Below, in pieces: positions 1 to 12,331 of a DNA stretch of 64,000 bases; the first letter of the stretch is position 1, and each line of letters starts with the position of its first letter. The notes beneath the pieces were generated by a model that did not search any database, was not told where the DNA came from, and worked only from the letters and a program-made list of their open reading frames with translations. A program made the position numbers and the translations under genes. This DNA is from Turbatrix aceti (taxonomy: Eukaryota > Nematoda > Chromadorea > Rhabditida > Panagrolaimidae). The stretch covers positions 6,451,725 through 6,515,724 of the forward strand of contig OZ017769.1 of assembly GCA_963969345.1 (NCBI GenBank), read 5' to 3'.

Positions 1-317
1 CGCATCGAGAATTGCTACGAAGTCATCCGACATCGTTACATCGCGAGCGGTGCCGAGAATTTCGTCGGCTTCAAGTCGCTCACCTGGGTGCCCATTCAGC
101 GAAATCTCATCGACAAGAAGTCCCTTGAACCCCGTCACGTGAGTTTTATTACTCAAATGACCGATTGATTCTACGGCGCAATTTGATTTTGCAATTTCAG
201 ATTCAATGGGTCGACAACTACCACGCCGAGTGCTTTGCCCGTGTCGGTCCGTATCTACAAAAACACGGCCTTCTCCACGAACTTGCCTTTATGCAGGCGT
301 CGTGCCAGCCTTTGTGA
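1..317 (+). CDS. XPNPEP1: Xaa-Pro aminopeptidase, C-terminal end (partial)
   Basis: The last two exons of a gene that starts outside the window: exon 1-138 and exon 201-317, split by a 62-nt GT-AG intron. Together they encode 83 residues ending at TGA 315-317. The phrase SLTWVPIQRNLIDKKSL followed by a helix with WVDNYHAECFARVGPYL matches the C-terminus of cytosolic aminopeptidase P (family M24B; nematode APP-1), where a VPIQ..LID segment precedes the last helix. The family removes N-terminal residues preceding proline with two metal ions. Metal ligands lie upstream and are not visible. Assignment rests on this C-terminal signature only. Confidence 0.75.
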
Positions 318-341
318 ACAAACCTACGGGTTTTCGTGTCA

Positions 342-347
342 AATAAA
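342..347 (+). terminator. Poly(A) signal of the Xaa-Pro aminopeptidase gene
   Basis: AATAAA lies 25 nt past the stop codon. About 270 bp of AT-rich sequence with no recognisable feature follows before the p115 start. Confidence 0.6.
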
Positions 348-616
348 TTATTCAGTTACCGTAAACGTATCATAAGAAAGATAAATGACTGCAAAAGATT
401 TTGACTGTCCTGGGCGGGCCAAAATAAATCCGCAAAAATCAAGAATTGTGCGAGGAACAGAACAGAACGCCAAGGAAATAAAATTTGACGCGTTGTCGCG
501 GTCCATCCTCAGCGCGCCGACCGAGCTAGCTCAACGTGTCTTTTCCATTTCATATTTATTTATTTTTCTATCACCGCAACTTCCGGGCTTCTTGAAACCC
601 CTGGGCCGAGTTCGAG

Positions 617-3600
617 ATGTCCATCTTCCGCTATTTTACGACTGCGGACGATGAAGACACCGGCGAGGAGGTCGTCATGACGCTGGTCGAGCGACTCGAT
701 CCGTCCAACCCGGTCGAGGATCGTTGTGACGCGATGAAAGGTCTTATCGGTTTGTCGCAGGTTTGTGGCTTCTCAAATTTTTTTTCTACGATTTGATGTT
801 GTCCGTTTGCAGAACTACCGTATAGCCGTTGCCACGTACGGCATGCAGTACTACGTCGAAGCGCTTCGGACCCAGGAAGACGAGCAATACGTTCACCTCT
901 CGCTCACCCTGCTTGCCAAAGTCCTCGACGAAAACGACGATATTGGACTTGGCCTCGCTAAAAGGCTTCTCGCCGATCCGACCTTCTTCCGCGCGGCTTT
1001 TGCGTGCATGGACCTCCCAGATTTCCAGGTGAAGCACGGCGTGCTCATCCTGCTGCACAACCTCCTCCGCCACTGCTTCCAGATCGTGCAGGAGCAGATA
1101 GTTGCCATTCCACTCGCGCTGCCCATCATCGTCGACCTCCTTAAAGAAAACTACGAAAGGCTCCGCAACGATGCTGTTCTGGTCACCACGCAGCTCTGCA
1201 GGGGCAACGCGGACATCAAGGACGTCCTGGTTTTCCATGGGATTCTTCAGATTGTTTTGGACATCATTGAGTTGGAGCCGCTTGATTGTGAGTTGGGGTT
1301 TACAAACCGGGACTGCTGAAAATTAAAAAAAAATGGTCAAATTGACGTAAATAAAAAAAATTTGTAAAAAATCGGATCAAAATTCTGAATTTTTGGTTTT
1401 AAAAAAACACGAAAAACGCCACGATTTAAAAAAATATATAGCTGTGATTTGACTCCAAAATACGGTCATTATTTTGTTAAAACTGTTTTTAAATACATAT
1501 TGTTTTCCGATTTTTATGAAAAAATGTTAGTTTTTGCCAAAAAAACCTCTAAAAATAAGCGTTTTTTTAATGACGTCATTTCGGAGGGTCGCAAGGTGTT
1601 TTACCTCACTCTGAGCATGTAAAATGCTCTTTTTTCAGCAATCGTCATCGAAGACTGCCTCTACATCGTATTCAGCCTCGTCCGCCGTAGCCAAAAGGCG
1701 CGAGAAGTGTTCAGGGACGTTTCCCTCATGAAACGACTCACGGAAGCCACGCAGCGCTTTCTTTACTCGGAAGAAGGCGAGAGCATCCTGAACACGTGGG
1801 AGCAGCAGCAGACGGCCAATTTTCTCTTTATCCTGCGCATCATCCGGCTCCTCTCTGCCAAGGGAAATTTCCAGATGTCAGATCACGTCGCGCAACAACT
1901 TTTCCTCCAGGCCGGCATGCTGGATCTCATCACGAGATTTTTGCTCACCGACGACAACGTCAACATGAACGTGCTCTCGGATACGGCCGAGACGCTGGGT
2001 TTTATGATCCGGGGTCACGCGTCTTCGCAGGATTTTTTCGTGAACGCGAGTCTGGGCGAAGATGGCGGACTCGGGATGCTGCTCATGCTCTCCAGGTGCA
2101 TTTTTACGAGTCCCTTTTTGGGCGTGCGGAATTCGACGTTCTTCTGCCTGACTTCGTACCTCGCGAACAACTCCAAGGGCAAGGCCCGCTTCATCGACAC
2201 CCTCCTCCCCCAGGACGATGCTCCCGTCGTCGCGGACACCTCCAACGTCGGACTCCTGACGACGATGTATCTCTTCTCGGAGGACTACATCAACGTCTAC
2301 CACGCGGCGCTCATCCTCCTCCACGCCATAATCGACGACCACGACCTGCAGCTCAACTTGCTCCGCGTCCAGCTCTCAGCAGCTGACTCAGAAGGCACGA
2401 GCTCACTCCTGGAACACGTTTCCCGCATCCTAATCACGCCCAGACGGGGCGACTACGCCACCAGCAGTCCGCAGATCTACGGTCACATCGGACTGCTCAT
2501 GCTGCTCGTCGTCTGGCTCAACGACTGCGTCGAGGCTGTCAACGCTTTTCTCTCGATCGAGGACATTGTTACGTTCTTCAATGAAAATATGCGTAGGTCT
2601 CTTGTATCTTTGGTATCTCAGAACTAAAATTACTTGTTTTCAGTGGATTGCACGATGGAGATGACCGAGGACGAATCGACGGTTTATCGAGGACTGCTGG
2701 CGGTGATCGTCGTCACCTGCTACAGACAGTCCGAGCTGCTTGAACCCGAAAACAAGTGAGTTTTTTTGAACGTTGCACGTCTGTCACACGCAGTGTTTCA
2801 CCGACTTTGACTCCAGAGTTGACTCTGATAAAGAATTGAGAGTCGGAGTCGATGTTTTGAAAAAAATGTACTTTTTTTCAGGTAAAATTCATTTTTTTAT
2901 CAGTTTTTTAAAATTTAAAAGTATTTCTTGTTTAAAATTCATTAATGCTAGAAATTACTTGCGTTTTGGTGTTTTTTTTTGCTTTTTCTGAAAAAAAAAT
3001 ATTTTTAATCGGTATCAAAAAATTACTCTCCAGGGACAAAGTAAACATGCTGGTGAACCACCGCCTCGGCGTCAACTGCATCGCGACGTCACTTTCGGGT
3101 TTCTTTAAATCCAAGGATTTCATCCTGGCGGACTGCCTGACCCGGAACATGGCCGACAGTCTGCTGGATTACTCCCTCTGCGCACTCATCACCCGGCAAA
3201 AGGCGACCTACCTGCAGTCGATCAGCGTCGAGCCCACCGACGCCCCCGTCGAAGCCTCGGCGGAGCACATCAAAGAGATCAAGAACGAAATTCGGAAGCA
3301 GGACCTCGAAATCGCGCGGCTTACTCGCGAATTGAACCAGCGCAAGGCGACTCTCGCTGCGACAGTTGCTCAGCAGAAGGCAAAGAACGAAGAGACACGC
3401 GCCGTTCTGCAGAGGATCGCCGAAAAGGTCGAATTGTACCTCCAAGCCAATCCTGGGTAGGTCGGAAAGATTTGTCAGTTTTTACGTGGTAAATAATTGC
3501 AGGGGCATGCAACCGGTCGTGGAGTACGTTAAAAGCGGAGTAACAGAGTGTAGAAATATTCTTGCGTATTATTACGGAGCCATACAAAACGGAGTAAGGA

Positions 3601-4061
3601 TTTATTGGGTCTAGCAACGTTTTTAGCTTACAAAAAAAAGTTTTCAGACAGTCACACCCGAGCAGGTTGACAGTGTACTCACCGAGCTTGGAACCAACCT
3701 CACCCAGGTGTACTACACGTTTGGTAGTGCCTATGCGCCGCTGGCCCTGCTCATGAACGACATCAACGAGGAGCTGAACAAGGCGAGGGGACAGTCAGGC
3801 TCTTCTGACAGCCAGAATCCGCCGGATACCACAGTCCAGGCCCCAGTGGAGAGCTCAAAAACAGCACTGGTACCGTCTGCGCCGCCGGAGGAACACAAAT
3901 ACGTGCACACCAATGGCGAACAACAGACGATCTCACAATCAGAGACAAACGGATTGCCTGCATCCAACGATACCGTGCAGCTAGAACCCCCGACAAGCCT
4001 ACCGACTGAGACTGGGGACTCCATCGCCGACAAAATGGCACAGATAGGAGTAAATTATTGA
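617..4061 (+). CDS. USO1: General vesicular transport factor p115 (USO1)
   Basis: Seven exons (617-760, 813-1287, 1639-2592, 2644-2755, 3034-3456, 3503-3593, 3648-4061) give 870 residues with consistent phases. Residues ~1-640 form the armadillo-like p115 globular head (LSQNYRIAVATYGMQYYVEAL, then helical repeats). p115 tethers COPI/COPII vesicles to cis-Golgi golgins and SNAREs. The coiled coil that forms the tail of this family is short here: only ~60 residues after EHIKEIKNEIRKQDLEIARL. It is followed by a conserved-looking helical patch and a Ser/Pro/Thr-rich, apparently disordered C-terminus. Introns 3 and 5 are long for this locus (351 and 278 nt), and the latter holds a MITE. The gene identity is firm for the head; the C-terminal exons join in phase but I do not recognise them. 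Confidence 0.8.
2791..3012 (+). mobile_element. Right-truncated family-A MITE in a p115 intron
   Basis: Starts CAGTGTTTCACCGACTTTGA and continues with GAGAGTCGGAGTCGATGTTT and TTGTTTAAAATTCATTAATG, then fades before the exon at 3034. The right CAG/CTG terminus is missing. Confidence 0.5.
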
Positions 4062-4127
4062 CGTAACCGACAGATAAAACACACATTCACTCATTTTTGT
4101 GGTAACAGGGTCATCGAAATATTTATA

Positions 4128-4133
4128 AATAAA
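4128..4133 (+). terminator. Poly(A) signal of p115
   Basis: AATAAA lies 67 nt past the p115 stop in an AT-rich 3' region. The rest of 4062-4407 shows nothing recognisable apart from the leader of the next gene. Confidence 0.5.
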
Positions 4134-4407
4134 TAATTGTCATCGTTGGATTCATCAGGCTGACAGATTGGGGTTCAGGGAAACTTTTTAAAGTTAAAAT
4201 TGCAAATAATTTGTTCAACAAGTTTAGAAAAATGATCACTTTAGCAGGTTTTTGATTTTGAAGCGTTTTCGAGGAACACTGTGCGTGACAAAGTGTTCCC
4301 AATCAGTGTTGCTTCTGAAGCACCGATCATTCATTCATTCTTCATTCATGCTTTCGCAACAAGATAACTGTTCTTGTAAGTAGCAGTCTCGATCCACGCC
4401 TGTGAAA

Positions 4408-7400
4408 ATGGCGTCGCTGAAATCTCTGAAAGCAGCCATCAAAGAAAAAGATTATGTCAAGGCCGAGGAAACCATCGCGGTGAGTGTACACTTTTGCAGA
4501 TGGGGATTTTATTACGTTCAACAACCGGAGCTTTTCTTCAGACACTGGACGCTGCAGGATCGGCAGACGTGCAGGTGTTTTTGCTGGGCGTCTTTTGTGC
4601 GTTAGAGCTGAAAAAGCAGAACGTAGCGTTGCACTACGTATCCAAGGCCCGGGCACAGGCCCCCGGGAATCTGGCGTTTGAAGTTGCCAAGGCTGAATGC
4701 GCCATCTATGAGGCTTTTCCGGACGCTATATCTAAAAGCAGCTTCTCTGTCGTCGAAAAAGTTATTGAGAATTCGAGGTAGGAACTGTTTTATCGTTTTT
4801 TGAAGGTTTTTGCATTCACTTTGCTTTGCAGCACTTCGGAAGACAAACGAGCCAAGCTGAAGAAGCTCCGCTGGGTCGCGTTGCTCAAATTGGGCCTCAA
4901 CAACGCTTTTTTGGCTCTGACAGACATTTCTGAAGCGCTTCACGATGTCGACGTATGCGCCCAGCTTGTCAGCAGCGCTCGGCACGGTGTCCGGTATCCC
5001 CAGGATGTTGTAAGTTTTTGACTTCATTTTATACGTCTCTGAAACTCATTTTTAGCAAGAACACGCCTTTCTGGTGTCCGAATCCAAGCTGTCGAAGGCA
5101 GACCACCTCTATGGCGTCTGCCTGTTTAGCGGCAATGCCGATGAGGAGAAGTTTATCAAAATGAGTATCAATCACGCCCTGACTTTCGGCCTCGATGATC
5201 AGAACATTTTCAAGGCCGCGCTGACCCCTGTCGCGCTGGCTCTCGTCGAGAATGGCGTTGTTCCGGCTGAACTGGAGCCGCTTTTGGCCAAACTGCCACA
5301 GGGCAAACCGGCTTCTGTCTGGCTCGATCATCTGTTCGCCGGCGAGTTCGACAAGGCTTACCTGACTCTTCATGCGCTTCCCGTCGATGTCTATTCTCGG
5401 TGGCCGTTTTGTGGGCTGGCGGTGTACACTTTCCAGCGCACCCGGCAGTTTGACCTCGCGCTCAACGTCTTTCGTGCCAATCGCAAGCAATTCCCAGAAA
5501 CCACGGCCACTGAAAAACTCATCTGGCGCGTTTTTGAAGTCGAAGCTGCTTTTGAAAACCACGGAGACGTCGCCGAACTTCGGAAACTCGCCAGAGAGAT
5601 TTCTGATGACGTGGATACCCATCCGAAGATCCGGGAAATTTATCTACGATGCAGACTGGCCACCGGGGACCTGGTTGAGGACGAAGATGTTCGTCAGGCG
5701 GGTCAGCAGCTTTCTAAAGACGTCCTGCTTGAACTTCTGGCAGAAGCCGCCTTCGCGCGGGGTGACAGGACAGCTGCACGGGTTCACGCTGAAGAGGCTG
5801 GCGAAGGACGGTGGCGGGCTCGTCTCATCGCCGCCAGGTGCCTGGAAGACGAGGACGACGCTGAAGACGAGTTGCGCCAGATCACGGGGTCTTTTCCCTT
5901 CGTCGCCGACGCCTGGGCCGCTCTGGCCAGGCTCTTTGTCCAGCTGGAGGACCTAGAGACTGCTCAGCGACTGATCGACCACGCCGTGATGCTGAATGCC
6001 TCCCGACAGGACCTCCGACGTCTGCAGGACGAGATCTACGCCGCCCTGGAGAGGCCGCTGGCCGAGCGCGTCGACAACCTCAACGCGTTCATCGCCAAGA
6101 AGCCCTACTGCATGTGGGCTGTCAAGCACGTTACCCTCCTCGAAATCCAGTCCGGAAACCTCGACGAAGCCGTGCGCAAGCTGAAACGCGTGATCCACGC
6201 TCTCCCGGAAGACGTAGACTCGGAAGTGCGGTCGTCGGCTGCGGCAATTTGGTCGCACGTTGGTCTCGTTAATTACTACTGTGGACACACGCTTTCCACG
6301 ATGTACGCCTTCGAGACAGCCGTCAGTCTGGAGCCTGCCAACCCGCACTACCTCCTCCAGCTCGCGCTTGCCCAGCGCAACCTCTACATGTTCGAGAAGG
6401 CTTTCTACACGCTCAGGGAGCTCCGAGCGGTCCACTTGGCCCTGACCCCGGCGATCGCGACTTTCGTTCAGCGGCTGTTTCTCGAGACGATTGTTCTCTA
6501 CGCCAGGGACCTGCCCCCGGGTGCTGCGCAGCTCAAGCAGCTCCTCGTTTTTTTTGAAGTCGTGAGTGTGGTGCCTGCGAAGCAGTGGACCACCAAGGCA
6601 CTCGGGTTCTCCATCGCAGAAGCCTTAAGGGTGTTGAGGACGTACAACGCGGACATCGTCTCGGCCGTCATCTCCGAAGTTCCTGCGTTCTTCGGCGGAA
6701 TTGGTGTCGGGGAGCCTCATCACCTGGTGGAGGCGGAAGTCGCAATTGTGCTCAATGTTCTTTCACTCGAGGTGACCCCGGGCGCGCTGAATGAAGCGGG
6801 ATTGCGGGTGCTGGACTGCGCGAAAGAGACTCAGTCGAGTCACCTGGCTGAGATGTGAGTTTCTGGGCTGGGGTATGGGATTTTGTGATAAAGACGCCAT
6901 ATTTTATCATTACAGTGCCCGGCGCATGTTCCGGAAGGCGATCATGACAGCCGGTAGCCAACCAACCTCGGCGACAACTCCGGCAGCAGTGAGCCCAGAT
7001 ACGGACAAATCCGACTTTTACGTCAACCTGGGCGTGTCATTTTTCATCGACGGCGGCGACGGCAAACCCGACTTCAGCCGGGCCCTGCACTGCTTCCTCC
7101 GAGCTGTTCAGCTGCACAAAGCCAACACCGCGGCCCTCTCCCTCATCGGCTTCGTTGCCATGCAGATCGGCGACTGGCCGAACGCGACAGAGGCTTTCCA
7201 GGCCGCGCATGTCATCGATCCGGAGCAGGTCGAGCACTGGTGCGGCAGGGCCATGCTCGGCGAGCGGGATCTCACTCTCTCGACGTCAGCGATCATGAAC
7301 AACTACCAGCATTCCCTCTCGATCCGGCCCTGCGTGAGTTGCCTGCTCATTTAATGGGTTTTTATTGACCGAGGTGTTTTCAGGCGGAGGCCGTCAAGGC

Positions 7401-8413
7401 GTTTACCTACTACTTTGTCCTGGCGAAGGCCAAGGGCGCGACTTTCAGCAAGGAGGTTTTCTTTGACTTCACGTCGGTTTATCACGTTTTCTGTGAGTTG
7501 TTTGGGGGTTGGTAGCAGTGCGTGGGACAGAGGATGATGTTCAGATACGAGCAACCACGACGACGCGCTGCTCTACTCCCTGGCCGTGCTGGCAGAGAAC
7601 TTCAGACACTTCAACGAGGCGCAGTACCTGATTTCGAGGGTGTCACCTGCGCTCGTGGGCATTGAGGCCACGAGAGCCAGAATAGCGACGTGAGTTTTTT
7701 TTTCATCGACTCCGACTCTCGACTCAGAGTCGTATTCGGCGAACACTGCGCTGAATAATGACTTGATTTCTGTTTTTTAGAAGCGTTGGCGCCCTGAATG
7801 GCGACACGATGATCACGCTGAATCTCCCGGTCATCGACCGCCTCCACATCGTCTACAACGGCTCTCTACCGGAGTCAATCGCAGCAGCTGGCATGCGAAC
7901 CCGGCTTCTGGTCACGTTCCTCCTCCACTCGCTGTCCAGCGGAAAGTGGGAGATCTTCTGGCGCTTTTTCCGCAACAAGTGCTACCCGCTCATCGTCGCC
8001 CTCTTCAGTGTCCTGGATCTGGTAAGCTGAAAATCTCCCTAACGCGGATTAACAATAACAAAAAAAATTGTTTGCAGAAAACCAACTGGGGTCGCGGAAT
8101 CCACGCTACGCTGCGTGAAAATCGTCCGCCGCACAAGCTGCTCGAAGTGTTCCCCATCGAGACGCCCAAGAATGAGTACGAATCAAAGAGGTGCGCCAGG
8201 ATCGACGACCTCGTCTTTCGCCGCTACGACCCCGCCGTCGAGCCTCTCTTTGCCCTCCTGAACTGGAAAAACGCGGAGCACAAGGCGGCGTTGGCCTACG
8301 GACTCGTGGATTTGAGCAGCGCCGCCGACGATGACGACCAGCCGGTTTTGTTGATGCCTTCCGCTCTCGGTTTGTCTCTCGATGACAGTAATGATGATTA
8401 CGAGGCTGTTTGA
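4408..8413 (+). CDS. SKIC3: Superkiller complex protein 3, TPR scaffold (SKI3/TTC37)
   Basis: Nine exons (4408-4479, 4542-4777, 4832-5009, 5056-6854, 6916-7333, 7384-7492, 7545-7689, 7781-8021, 8078-8413) encode 1177 residues. The N-terminus MASLKSLKAAIKEKDYVKAE is the first TPR of SKI3. Degenerate TPR pairs continue to the end, e.g. AFETAVSLEPANPHYLLQLA near residue 670 and the C-terminal TPRs after the FYVNLGVSFF segment. SKI3 scaffolds the SKI2 helicase and SKI8 and feeds mRNA to the cytoplasmic exosome in 3'-5' decay and in rescue of stalled ribosomes. Length fits the smaller metazoan members. The start ATG is the first in frame. The intron after 7689 carries a deletion fragment of the local MITE family. 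Confidence 0.85.
7697..7750 (+). repeat. Deletion fragment of MITE family A in a SKI3 intron
   Basis: TTTCATCGACTCCGACTC joined almost directly to GCGAACACTG, i.e. both ends of the family with the ~230-bp middle missing. Confidence 0.4.
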
Positions 8414-8433
8414 TAAATGAAGGAGGACAGAAG

Positions 8434-8719
8434 CAGTTTTTCATCGACTTTGACTTCGGAGTCGATATTTTTTTTCAAAATGTCGACTCCGAAGATTTGC
8501 GACTCTTTCGAAGAAAATGTGCCCTTTTTTTACCCAAAAAATAGTGAATTCTGGGTAAAATTCACTATTTTTATCAATTTTGAGTTTTTCTTGTTCAAAA
8601 TTCAATTATACTAGAAATTGCCAACGTTTTGGTGCTTTTTGTGCGTTTTCTGAAGAAAAATATTTTTAAATGGCAGCCAAACTTTTTTCGAAGTTAATTT
8701 TTTTCAAGTTGGAACACAG
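8434..8719 (+). mobile_element. Non-autonomous hAT-like MITE (family A), complete copy with 8-bp target duplication
   Basis: A 286-bp AT-rich element begins CAGTTTTTCATCGAC and ends GTTGGAACACAG. It is flanked by the exact 8-bp direct repeat GACAGAAG (8426-8433 and 8720-8727). Identity of the flanks reaches 13 bp if the adjoining AG/CAG bases are counted. CAG termini and an 8-bp duplication are the hallmarks of hAT transposition. Related copies occur elsewhere in this window. It has no coding capacity. It sits in the gap between the converging SKI3 and GMPPA genes. Confidence 0.6.
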
Positions 8720-8895
8720 GACAGAAGCAGACAATTGCACTTTATTACGCCCTGCGATTCCTTGCAACGCACATCGGGGCACGTGGATTCTTCGTATGTA
8801 CATTGCGCGATCGCATTCAAAGAGGCCAATCAATTCAAGGGGTATTTTCATGGAAAAAAAGGTTATAAGTTAGGGGAGACGAGCCAGGTCCCGTT

Positions 8896-10369
8896 TCACA
8901 TGATAATTTGATTTTTATAACTCGCGGTGAGGTCCTTGTACGGCAGGACGACGGAGTTGAGGATGATCTGCTCCTTTGAGACGTGGACATCCGAGCCAAG
9001 GATTGTGAGGGATGGGTTAAGACGGCCATCAACGTTGAACATGGGCTTGTTGTCTAGCTTCGCGAACGGGATATTGGGATTCGGCGAGATCGGAGTGCCC
9101 TCGACGCGGGCCCACGCACCGACCGTCGAGCGCCAGCCGATGACGCTGTGCAGCACGCACGCGTGCTGGTCCAGCACGCATTCTGGCAGAACGATGCTCT
9201 CGCGCACGCGAACGCCGGGACCTATTTTGGCGCCCGCGCCGATGGCAACATTCGGCCCGATCCGCGCGGTAGGATGCACCTCGGCGGTTGCGTCGATGTA
9301 GACGTCGCCCTCGATGTTGGGGCCGGTGCTCAGGTGAGAAGGTGAGTGCTCGCGGTAGAGACGCAGGTAGTGGCGGTTCGCGTAGAGCGCCGCGCTAAAA
9401 AAAATCATCAGAAAACGAACAAAAGTACAAAAAATGCTAACCCAGCTGTTTTGGTCTGGGACCACCATCGAGTGGTATGTAGCGCGACGAGGCTCCCATT
9501 GCGCGCCATCTCTGGGAAAATATCCGTCTCAAACCAAAGCTGCGGGGTGTGGCCGTTCTTGAGGCGCGTTGCGAGATCGTCAATGAGTCTGGAGCGCAGG
9601 AGATAAATTCCGCAGGAAATATGCGTCGAGATGAAAGTCGTCGGCTTGTCCACGTAGTGCAAAACCGTGCCAGTGCCATTGACGACGACACAACCAAAAT
9701 TGGTTGACTGATCGCGGGTCGCTTCAGTGGTCAGAAGCAGCCCATCTGCAGCAGGTTGACGCTCGAGATCAACAACCATGTCCGCGACCGGCAGATCGCC
9801 ACAAATATCCGCATTGAGGATAAAAATACCCTCGCAGTAGCCGTCCAAAATGCTGTCCGCAAAATGGAGCACGCCACCCGCCGTTCCGAGCGGTTCCGGC
9901 TCCTGGAGGTAAACAATGTCGACATTGTACTGCTTGCTGCACCTGGCGACGAAATCGGTGAACTCCTCGACGGGATAAAAGCCGATGACGAAGATCTGAC
10001 TGAGTTCGGGAAGGCGCGCGAGCTGATTGATGTGGTGCTCGACGAGGGGAACGCCCGCGATGGGGAAGAGCGGCTTTGGGAGCTGCAGCGAGAGCGGGCG
10101 GAAGCGCGTGCCTAAAGCGGGCGAATCAGAGCCGCAGCGGCCATCGGGCAAGCAGGGCGGCGAGGATGGCGAAGGGAATCAGCAGAAACATGCTGTACAG
10201 AGCCACGATCGCAGCTACGGCCACGTACATCGCGCAGCCAGCACTGACACGACACGTGGAAGAAACTATTGTTCAAAACGAACACCATCACCACCACCGC
10301 CACCGCCAGGAGAGGGCGTGACCTACCTTTTTGGGCGCCGCCGACGAGGATGACCGCTTTCAAGGACAT
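8896..10369 (-). CDS. GMPPA: Mannose-1-phosphate guanylyltransferase regulatory subunit alpha
   Basis: Three exons on the minus strand (10369-10327, 10111-9442, 9394-8896) give 403 residues. The N-terminus carries the nucleotidyltransferase signature ([10 protein letters not shown], then [19 protein letters not shown]). The C-terminal part is a left-handed beta-helix of hexapeptide repeats ([20 protein letters not shown] and following). This is the alpha paralogue: the AQKG loop and long helix linker match GMPPA, which senses GDP-mannose and restrains the catalytic GMPPB subunit. The splice joining TAG to [10 protein letters not shown] is phase-consistent and matches the family. Cytosolic; supplies GDP-mannose for glycosylation and GPI anchors. 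Confidence 0.88.
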
Positions 10370-11632
10370 TGCGTAGTCGTCTGTAATTTTTGTGATCTGC
10401 AGCAAAAACTCGAGCGTTGAATTTCAGCGCGATAAGAATCTATATAAGTCAACAAAGAAGCGAATTGGTTCCCGACGACAAATTTTAGGGAGATATGATG
10501 CACCACGCGCGCCCAGGCTGCAGCTGGAGCGACGCGTGTTGAGGAGAGTCAAACGTGAGAAAAACCACGGATGAGAGCGAGCGTCGTCTGCCTGATTCAC
10601 AGCGTCGCCCTCTTCCGTCTGGGTGTGGTTGTTCGAGCATGCAACGCAACACGCCTCTTCCCATATCAAATCAATGAGACCATTATCGCATATTCCCACA
10701 AAAGAAAAATGTGCGTCGATGTACACGTTGCCTTGGAGCACTCAGCCTCCGTTAGTGATTTTTTAGACTCCAAAAAGCACGTTTGGATCGAATGTAAGCA
10801 GCGAACGACAAAAAACGGGACGTTCACGACGGTTTCAAGCGTAGAGAGCGTTTCAGAAGCTGCAAAACGCAACAACAACTACAACAACCACGCACGACAA
10901 CTGCAATGCGGGCGGGTTGAATGGTTTCTGGTCAGCTCACTCACCGGTGAAGCGGGTAAATGAGCCGACTGCAGCCTGGGAGCAGGCAGGGAGGTTGATT
11001 AGTCACCCACAAGCCTCGTCCCGCGACCGGGGAGGATTATGAGGTGTCTCGGTCAGTCATGAGATTTCGCTCACACTCGCACGTACATAAACGCACCGAC
11101 CGCACTCGTGCGCAGGCCACACGACCAAGAGACCAAGTGGACAATTGGACTCCTTTCTCACAAGTAATACCGCTTGCTGCTTCCTCGACTGCACATAAAA
11201 ACAAAGCGTGCACGCAGCCAAAATAGTTAGTTGATTCACTGTTGTTTACACCACGTCATGGCGAGTGGCCACAACTGGCAGAATCATGAAAACAAAAAAC
11301 AGCCCACCCAACCATCCGGAACACAATTTTTTTGTCTGAAAACAGAATAACATTCTCGATTTGATTTGACCGAGCGAGAAATTTTATGAGCGCCCAAGAA
11401 ATGACCAGCCGCAGAGCTACAGCCGGCAGCTGCTCGTTCGTTGAGAAAAGTTATCACGGGATCGTTGCAAACGTGTTTCGATCGACCTCTGGCGCCGTCA
11501 CATGCACCGAATCGATTCCCGAGAATCGACAGAGCCCTGCAGGGCATTCTTTCACGTTTTCTTTATTTTTTCCATTCAATTCAAAGGCGTGACAACAAAC
11601 AAGAGCGAGATGATCGATGTACAAGTAGTTTT
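10370..11632. other. Gene-free interval upstream of GMPPA
   Basis: About 1.26 kb between the GMPPA start and the PHF5A stop, both minus-strand genes. I see no convincing coding exon, RNA gene or repeat. Short open frames here lack plausible composition. It should contain the GMPPA promoter and the PHF5A 3' UTR. Confidence 0.5.
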
Positions 11633-12069
11633 TCAGCTTTTGAAACCGTATTTTTTGCGTTCATAGAACAGATCGGTTTTACTGCTCCCGAGATTGACGA
11701 TTTTAGGACACCCGTCTCGATCGCGCTCCAGCAACGTGCATTCCTTGCAATAGTAAGCGTCGTAGGCACCTGGACCTCCACAAATGACGCATCGGCCCTA
11801 AAAAAGAAAAAAAATATCGAGTAAATTCACAAATTGAGTTTGGACTCACCTGGAAGGAGCCGTAGTTGCATTCATCGCAGATACGGACCAGAGTACACGG
11901 CCTGACGTGGGAGTCGCAGATGACACACCGTCCATCGCCTGAAAAAACAGCTCAGGTCATACAGGCCCGGAAAAAAATGAAGATGGCACTTACATTTCTC
12001 GCACAACCGCCCGATGGCGACGCCGGGCTGTTTACGGCAGAAAATCAAATCGGCATGATGCTTGGCCAT
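11633..12069 (-). CDS. PHF5A: PHD finger-like protein 5A, SF3b subunit
   Basis: Three exons (12069-11994, 11938-11850, 11797-11633) encode 109 residues, the family's near-invariant size. It begins [20 protein letters not shown] and retains the CxxC knots that bind three zinc ions: CEKC, CVIC, CDEC, CVIC and CKEC. PHF5A is part of the SF3b module of U2 snRNP. It forms the branch-point adenosine pocket with SF3B1. The C-terminus ends KKYGFKS, one or two residues shorter than the usual basic tail. The gene is divergently transcribed from SNRNP27, 262 bp away. Confidence 0.95.
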
Positions 12070-12331
12070 GATTGATGATCGCAAAAACCACTGCCTCGAA
12101 AAGGTAAAAAAGCTGGAAGTTCGTCGAAAGCGGCGATGACCAGGACAAAGCGCGACGACGAGATGCGACCAACTTGGATGGCTCTCGCAGCGAAATATTC
12201 CCGATTTGAAACGAAAGACGCGTGCTTTGCGCAAGTTTAGAAGCGATTCATCGTAAAACTCAAATCCACGCAGTGTTTTTTGCTTCTACAGTTTCTCGAT
12301 TACGACAGCCGCCTTCCTTTCAGTACACGCA

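Noticed and set aside
385..654. 89-codon open frame overlapping the p115 start
   Set aside because: Lies in an AT-rich spacer and overlaps the p115 first exon in a different frame; no recognisable product.
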